Of a DNA stretch of 64,000 nt, positions 12,001-18,893 are shown piece after piece. The notes under the pieces were generated by a model. It made no database searches. It was not told the origin of the DNA and worked only from the letters and a program-made list of their open reading frames with translations. A program made the translations under genes and the position numbers. This DNA is from Gigantopelta aegis. Lineage: Eukaryota > Mollusca > Gastropoda > Neomphalida > Peltospiridae. Within the stretch, counting starts at the first letter, position 1, and the number at the start of each line of letters is the position of its first letter. The DNA is taken from the NCBI RefSeq assembly GCF_016097555.1, contig NC_054703.1, positions 34,904,755 through 34,968,754 of the forward strand, in the 5' to 3' direction.

Positions 12001-15000
12001 CTTACACTTATCTTTCTACTTACTTCTCTACTTACTGACTTGTTTCTTACACTTATCTTTCTACTTACTTCTCTACTTACTGACTTGTTTCTTGATACAC
12101 TTTTATCTTTCTACTTACTTCTCTACTTACTCGCTTGTTTCTTGATACATGTTTATCTTTCTACTTACTTCTCTACTTACTGACTTGTTTCTTGATACAC
12201 TTTTATCTTTCTACTTACTTCTCTACTTACTGACTTGTTTCTTGATATACTTTTATCTTTCTACTTATTTCTCTACTTACTGACTTGTTTCTTGATACAT
12301 GTTTATCTTTCTACTTCTCTACTTACTGACTTGTTTCTTGATACATTTTTATCTTTCTACTGATTTCTCTACTTACTCGCTTGTTTCTTGATACACGTTT
12401 ATCTTTCTACTTATTTCTCTACTTACTCACTTGTTTCTTGATACACTTTTATCTTTCTACTTACTTCTCTACTTACTGACTTGTTTCTTGATACACTTTT
12501 ATCTTTCTACTTATTTCTCTACTTACTGACTTGTTTCTTGATACACTTTTATCTTTCTACTTATTTCTCTACTTACTGACTTGTTTCTTGATACACTTTT
12601 ATCTTTCTACTTATTTCTCTACTTACTCACTTGTTTCTTGATACATGTTTATCTTTCTACTTCTCTACTTACTCCCTTGTTTCTTGATACACTTATCTTT
12701 CTACTTACTGCTCTACTTACTCGCTTGTTTCTTGATACACTTTTATCTTTCTACTTATTTCTCTACTTACTCACTTGTTTCTTGATACACTTTTATCTTT
12801 CTACTTACTGCTCTACTTACTCGCTTGTTTCTTGATACACTTTTATCTTTCTACTTACTGCTCTACTTACTCGCTTGTTTCTTGATACACTTTTATCTTT
12901 CTACTTATTTCTCTACTTACTGACTTGTTTCTTGATACACTTTTATCTTTCTACTTACTTCTCTACTTACTGACTTGTTTCTTGATACACTTTTATCTTT
13001 CTACTTACTTCTCTACTTACTGACTTGTTTCTTGATACACTTTTATCTTTCTACTTACTTCTCTACTTACTCGCTTGTTTCTTGATACATGTTTATCTTT
13101 CTATTTATTTCTCTACTTACTGACTTGTTTCTTGATACACTTTTATCTTTCTACTTACTTCTCTACTTACTCGCTTGTTTCTTGATACATGTTTATCTTT
13201 CTATTTATTTCTCTACTTACTGACTTGTTTCTTGATACACTTTTATCTTTCTACTTATTTCTCTACTTACTCACTTGTTTCTTGATACACTTTTATCTTT
13301 CTACTTCTCTACTTACTCCCTTGTTTCTTGATACACTTTTATCTTTCTACTTACTTCTCTACTTACTCGCTTGTTTCTTGATACATGTTTATCTTTCTAT
13401 TTATTTCTCTACTTACTGACTTGTTTCTTGATACACTTTTATCTTTCTACTTATTTCTCTACTTACTCACTTGTTTCTTGATACACTTTTATCTTTCTAC
13501 TTATTTCTCTACTTACTCACTTGTTTGTTTCAGGTGTGGAGTTCCACCACGTACCAGATACCCACGGTGTTCCGATAGTGTGCGACATGTCGTCGAATAT
13601 TCTCACGCGTCCCATCGATATCTCCAAGGTGAGTGCTGCTGCTAAAATAGAGAATAACGGATTAGTGGCATAGGTTTTCAGCTTTATCCTGTGATAAGCC
13701 CGTTGGGCTATATCTCGTTCCAGCCAGTGCACCACGACTGGTATATCATTTTACTTGTAGAATGCAGGAAATCGCATTTCAGGACATCTAGTTTTCAACA
13801 TTTTAGGGGGGAACAATTCCCCGAACCCCCTAGAAACTTTGCTTTGCGTCCTCGATCTCAGTCCCATTGGTGGACCCAGTGGGCTAAATTTTTCATTTCA
13901 GCCAGTGCTCCACAACTGCTGTAACAAAGGCTGTGGTATGTGCTATCCTGTCTGTGGGATGGTGCATATAAAAGATCCCTGGCTACTTGTGGAAGAATGT
14001 AGGTGGTTTCCTCTGATGACTGAATTACCAAATGTTTGACATCCAATAGCCGATGATTAGTAAATGTGCTCTAGTGGTGGCGTTAAACAAAAGAAAGTTT
14101 ATCCTGTGATAAATAAGAATGGGGAACACCTTGAGGCTTGCCAAGCAGATTTCAATATTTGTTCACAACAGAATGAAATGCATAACATACTTCATTAACC
14201 TTGATCTTGCTCGATGCTCAGTTGGTGTGGGATCGATCCCCGTCGGTGGGCCCATTGGGCTATTTCTCATTCCTGCCAGTGCACCACGACTGGTATATCA
14301 AAGGCCATGGTATGTACTACCCTTGCTGCTAATCGAAAAGAGTAGCCCATGAAGTGGTGACAGCGGGTTTCCTCTCTCAATATCTGTGTTGTCCTTAACC
14401 ATATGTCTGACGCCATATAATCATAAATAAAATGTGTTGAGTGCATCATTAAATAAAACATTAAGAAGTAAGTAAGTCCAATAGCCGATGATGAATATTT
14501 TATATTTTATATTCTGTAACCTGACTAGAATAATTGGGGAATCATCTTTAAATCCAAGTAACTATGGTCATAGGATTGAAGCCAGACAGTGGAATTGTTC
14601 TCCAATTTCTCGTATATCGAAGGCTAGGGTATGAGCTGTCCTGTAAGGGATACTGCACATAAAACGTCAGTAGCAATAGCAGTTGTTACTTCTTACTTTG
14701 CTAGTGTAAATTAAGCATTGGACCAGTACTGTTATTATGGTAGGTGTTACAGGGACGTACCCTAGTTTTTAAACACTAAGGCTTATTTTTCACTATTACA
14801 GCCATTTATGACAACTGAAATCAAACTTTACTTATATTTTATTCTTTAGATTATCTCTTTTCGTAGAACCGAAAGTGTTTCTGGTCATCCTGATGTTGCT
14901 AATACCAAAAATTGCATTTTTTATATTTTTAAAAATGCACGTGCATCTGAGAACTAACGACCGGCCTCGGTGGCGTCGTGGCAGGCCATCGGTCTACAGG

Positions 15001-18000
15001 CTGGTAGGTACTGGGTTCGGATCCCAGTCAAGGCATGGGATTTTTAATCCAGATACCGACTCCAAACCCTGAGTGAGTGCTCCGCAAGGCTCAGTGGGTA
15101 GGTGTAAACCACTTGCACCGACCAGTGATCCATAACTGGTTCAACAAAGGCCATGGTTTGTGCTATCCTGCCTGTGGAAGCGCAAATAAAAGATCCCTTG
15201 CTGCTAATCGGAAGAGTAGCCCATGTAGTGGCGACAGCGGGTTTCCTCTCAAAATCTGTGTGGTCCTTAACCATATGTCTGACACCATATAACCGTAAAT
15301 AAAATGTGTTGAGTGCGTCGTTAAATAAAACACTTCTTTCTTTCTTTCTGAGAACTAACGGTTTATTGATTCGAGTTCATCTGTTTTTAAGGATATTTCC
15401 CATTTTAACATCACAGACTCTTCTTTCACTCTATTGTAACCGTATCCAAATGAGTTACAGGTTTGTAAATTAACTAAATGTAGTGTCAATTTTTTACGGG
15501 TTAAAACTAGGGTCTGCACCTTTAAAACTAAAGTAACAATCCGTAGGTCTACTGAGCCATTCGTGTGAACTGTATTACTGGGGTCAGTTTGATAAGTGAC
15601 ATCAATTGAAGTAACAATCCGTAGGTCTACTGAGCCATTCGTGTGAACTGTATTACTGGGGTCAGTTTGATAAGTGACATCAATTGAAGTAACAATCCGT
15701 AGGTCTACTGAGCCATTCGTGTGAACTGTATTACTGGGGTCAGTTTGATAAGTGACATCAGTTGAAGTAACAATCCGTAGGTCTATTGAGCCATTCGTGT
15801 GAACTGTATTACTGGGGTCAGTTTGATAAGTGACATCAATTGAAGTAACAATCCGTAGGTCTACTGAGCCATTCGTGTGAACTGTATTACTGGGGTCAGT
15901 TTGATAAGTGACATCAATTGAAGTAACAATCCGTAGGTCTACTGAGCCATTCGTGTGAACTGTATTACTGGGGTCAGTTTGATAAGTGACATCATCAATT
16001 GAAGTAACAATCCGTAGGTCTAGGTCTACTGAGCCATTCGTGTGAACTGTATTACTGGGGTCAGTTTGATAAGTGACATCAATTGAAGTAACAATCCGTA
16101 GGTCTACTGAGCCATTCGTGTGAACTGTATTACTGGGGTCAGATAAGTTTGATGAGCCATTCGTGTGAACTGTATTATCAGTTTGATAAGTGACATCAAT
16201 TGAAGTAACAATCCGTAGGTCTACTGAGCCATTCGTGTGAACTGTTTGATAAGTGACATCAATTGAAGTAACAATCCGTAGGTCTATTACTGGGGTCAGT
16301 TTGATAAGTGACATCAATTTGTGAACTGTATTAAGTTTGATAAGTGACATCAGTTGAAGACGTAGGTCTATTGAGCCATTCGTGTGAACTGTATTCAGTT
16401 TGATAAGTGACATCAATTGAAGTAACAATCCGTAGGTCTACTGAGCCAGTGAATTCGTGTGAACTGTATTACTGGGGTCAGTTTGATAAGTGACATCAAT
16501 TGAAGTAACAATCCGTAGGTCTACTGAGCCATTCCATTCGTTGTAACAACTGTATTACTCGTGGGTCAGTTTGATAAGTGACATCAATTGAAGTAACAAT
16601 CCGTAGGTCTACTGAGCCATTCGTGTGAACTGTATTACTGGGGTCAGTTTGATAAGTGACATCAATTGAAGTAACAATCCGTAACTGTATGAACTGTATA
16701 CAGTTGAAGTAACAATCCGTAGGTCTACTGAGCCATTCGTGTGAACTGTATTACTGGGGTCAGTTTGATAAGTGACATCAATTGAAGTAACAATCCGTAG
16801 GTCTACTGAGCCATTCGTGTGAACTGTATTACTGGGGTCAGTTTGATAAGTGACATCAATTGAAGTAACAATCCGTAGGTCTACTGAGCCATTCGTGTGA
16901 ACTGTATTACTGGGGTCAGTTTGATAAGTGACATCAATTGAAGTGAACATCACTTTCTATAACACTAATATTGAATTACACCATGACTTGGCGCCCCTGA
17001 AAATTTAAAATTTGCTTACACCATTTACGGGTTATACAAAAACAAAGAAGGAAATGTTTTATTTAATGATGCACTCAATACATTTTGTTTACGGTTATAT
17101 GGCATCAGACATATGGTTAAGGACCACACAGATATTGAGAGAAGAAACCAGCTGTCGCCACTTCATGGACTACTCTTTTTGATTGGCAGCAAGGGGTCTT
17201 TTATATGCACCATCCCACAGACAGGGTAGTACATACCACAGCCTTTGATATACCAGTCGTGGTGCACTGACTATGCAAAAACAAATTCAGGTAACCCATT
17301 TTATTTTACGTAACTCATCATGATCATGTAAATGATGTTATAAATTCAATCTGCAAACGAAAAATGGGTTACACAAACTACACTTATGCGAGCGACACAT
17401 GAACAAAACTATCGCTCTCGCATTTTCCAGAGGTCTGCAACTGGTATATCAAAAGCCGTCGTATGTGCTCGCTCTAGCAGTGTTGTTAAACCAAACAAAC
17501 CTTTTTTTAACATTATTATTTGATTAATATTTTTAGATATTTCACTGAATGTTATAACAAAACAAACAACTAATATAATATTGCTTGTTTTGACAGTTTG
17601 GTGTGATATTCGCGGGTGCTCAGAAAAACATTGGTTGTGCTGGCACTACGGTTGTGATAATCCGAGATGACCTCATCGGCCACGCCATCCCGGAATGTCC
17701 CAGCATCTTCGACTACAAGACGATGGTTGGCAACAACTCCATCTACAATACTCCGCCCACATACAGGTCTGTGGACTGTCTCCCTTTGTACATATACATT
17801 GAATCTATAAAAGCTCAATAACAAAGTGAAAGTTTTAACAATGTTTTGACTGTCTACAACACTCCATCCATGCACAGGTTTGTGAGTTATCTCCCTTTAT
17901 GTATATACTTTGAATCTACAAAAGCTCATGAAGTGAAAGATTTTTACGAGTCACATGTGCATAAACTTCCTCCCCCCCCCCCCACCCCCACTCAAAGCAA

Positions 18001-18621
18001 ATTAAAAAAGAAAAAATTCTGAGGGAGGATGACCCAAACTCAATGAAAAGCATCTGGTTTTGACAGAATTAGGGTTTACCAAGCATCCAATACTAAGTGG
18101 TTTCACAGTTTTTTTCAAATTGTAACCCATTCTTGTGATCAACATCACCCTTCTAAAACTAAGAGTGTTGAAGAAAATAGCATTCTCCCTCAAGTAACAC
18201 ATCTTGGAACTATTTACCAACATGAAATATTGAAGAAAACACTTTTTCAGACAGGACAGCACATGCCACATCCTTTTATATAACAGCTATGGGGGACTGG
18301 TTGGTGTGGACAAAAAGCCAGTGGTCCGCTAAGGTTGTTTGATCTTACGACCTAAGCATCTTGGACAAGCACTCTACTGACTCTGCTAAATCTCATCCTT
18401 GATACTATGTAGTGATGATGGTTTTGTTTTTCTGTTTTCAGTATCTACATCATGGGCCTGGTGTTTGAATGGGTGCTGCATCACGGAGGGGTGGAAATCA
18501 TGGAGCAGAGATCACATGACAAGGCGAAGAGTCTTTACAACATCATCAACTTGTCAAATGGATTCTATAGGTGTGTGTAAAAACAGTGAAATACTCTAGA
18601 ATACTCTAGTTCTATCAAACA

Positions 18622-18698
<77 letters not shown>

Positions 18699-18819
18699 TC
18701 CCTCTCCCTCTCCCTCTCCCTCTCCCTCCACCATCATCATCAACTTGTCAAATGGATTCTATAGGTGTGTGTAAAAACAGTGAAATACTCTAGAATACTC
18801 TAGTTCTATCAAACATCTC

Positions 18820-18893
<74 letters not shown>

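Larger units (their letters stand above)
10312..13533 (+). other. PSAT1: PSAT1 intron 5
   Basis: Intron of 3.2 kb. It contains a partial copy of exon 5 (10398-10445), a dispersed repeat R1 (10490-10880), a duplicated intron piece near 10,886, a short G-rich repeat (11455-11565), a head A SINE (11607-11927) and a 1.58-kb minisatellite of 50-bp units that runs into the exon 6 acceptor. The stretch 10,960-11,450 has no recognised feature. Confidence 0.85.
13629..17596 (+). other. PSAT1: PSAT1 intron 6
   Basis: Intron of 4.0 kb made largely of repeats: SINE fragments (13685-14462), an M2 MITE carrying a SINE insertion (14747-15525), a 78-bp tandem array (15528-16945) and a reverse SINE (17047-17274). 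17,275-17,590 has no recognised feature. Confidence 0.85.

Noticed and set aside
11918-13645. Repeated leucine/serine/tyrosine-rich open frames
   Set aside because: Translations of the 50-bp minisatellite; the final frame only reads into exon 6 in the wrong phase.
15355-16953. Minus-strand 357-codon open frame with 26-residue repeats
   Set aside because: Product of the 78-bp tandem array in PSAT1 intron 6; it lies antisense in an intron and has no recognisable domain.
17853-17877. Second copy of the exon 7 end as a functional alternative donor
   Set aside because: The 111-nt extension keeps phase but contains TAA (GCT CAA TAA), and no convincing acceptor precedes the copy for use as a separate exon.
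18733-18762. Second copy of the exon 8 end as an alternative exon
   Set aside because: It lacks an AG acceptor: between the CT tract and its donor the only AG is the copied TATAG itself. Extension of exon 8 to the second donor meets TAA in TGT GTG TAA.
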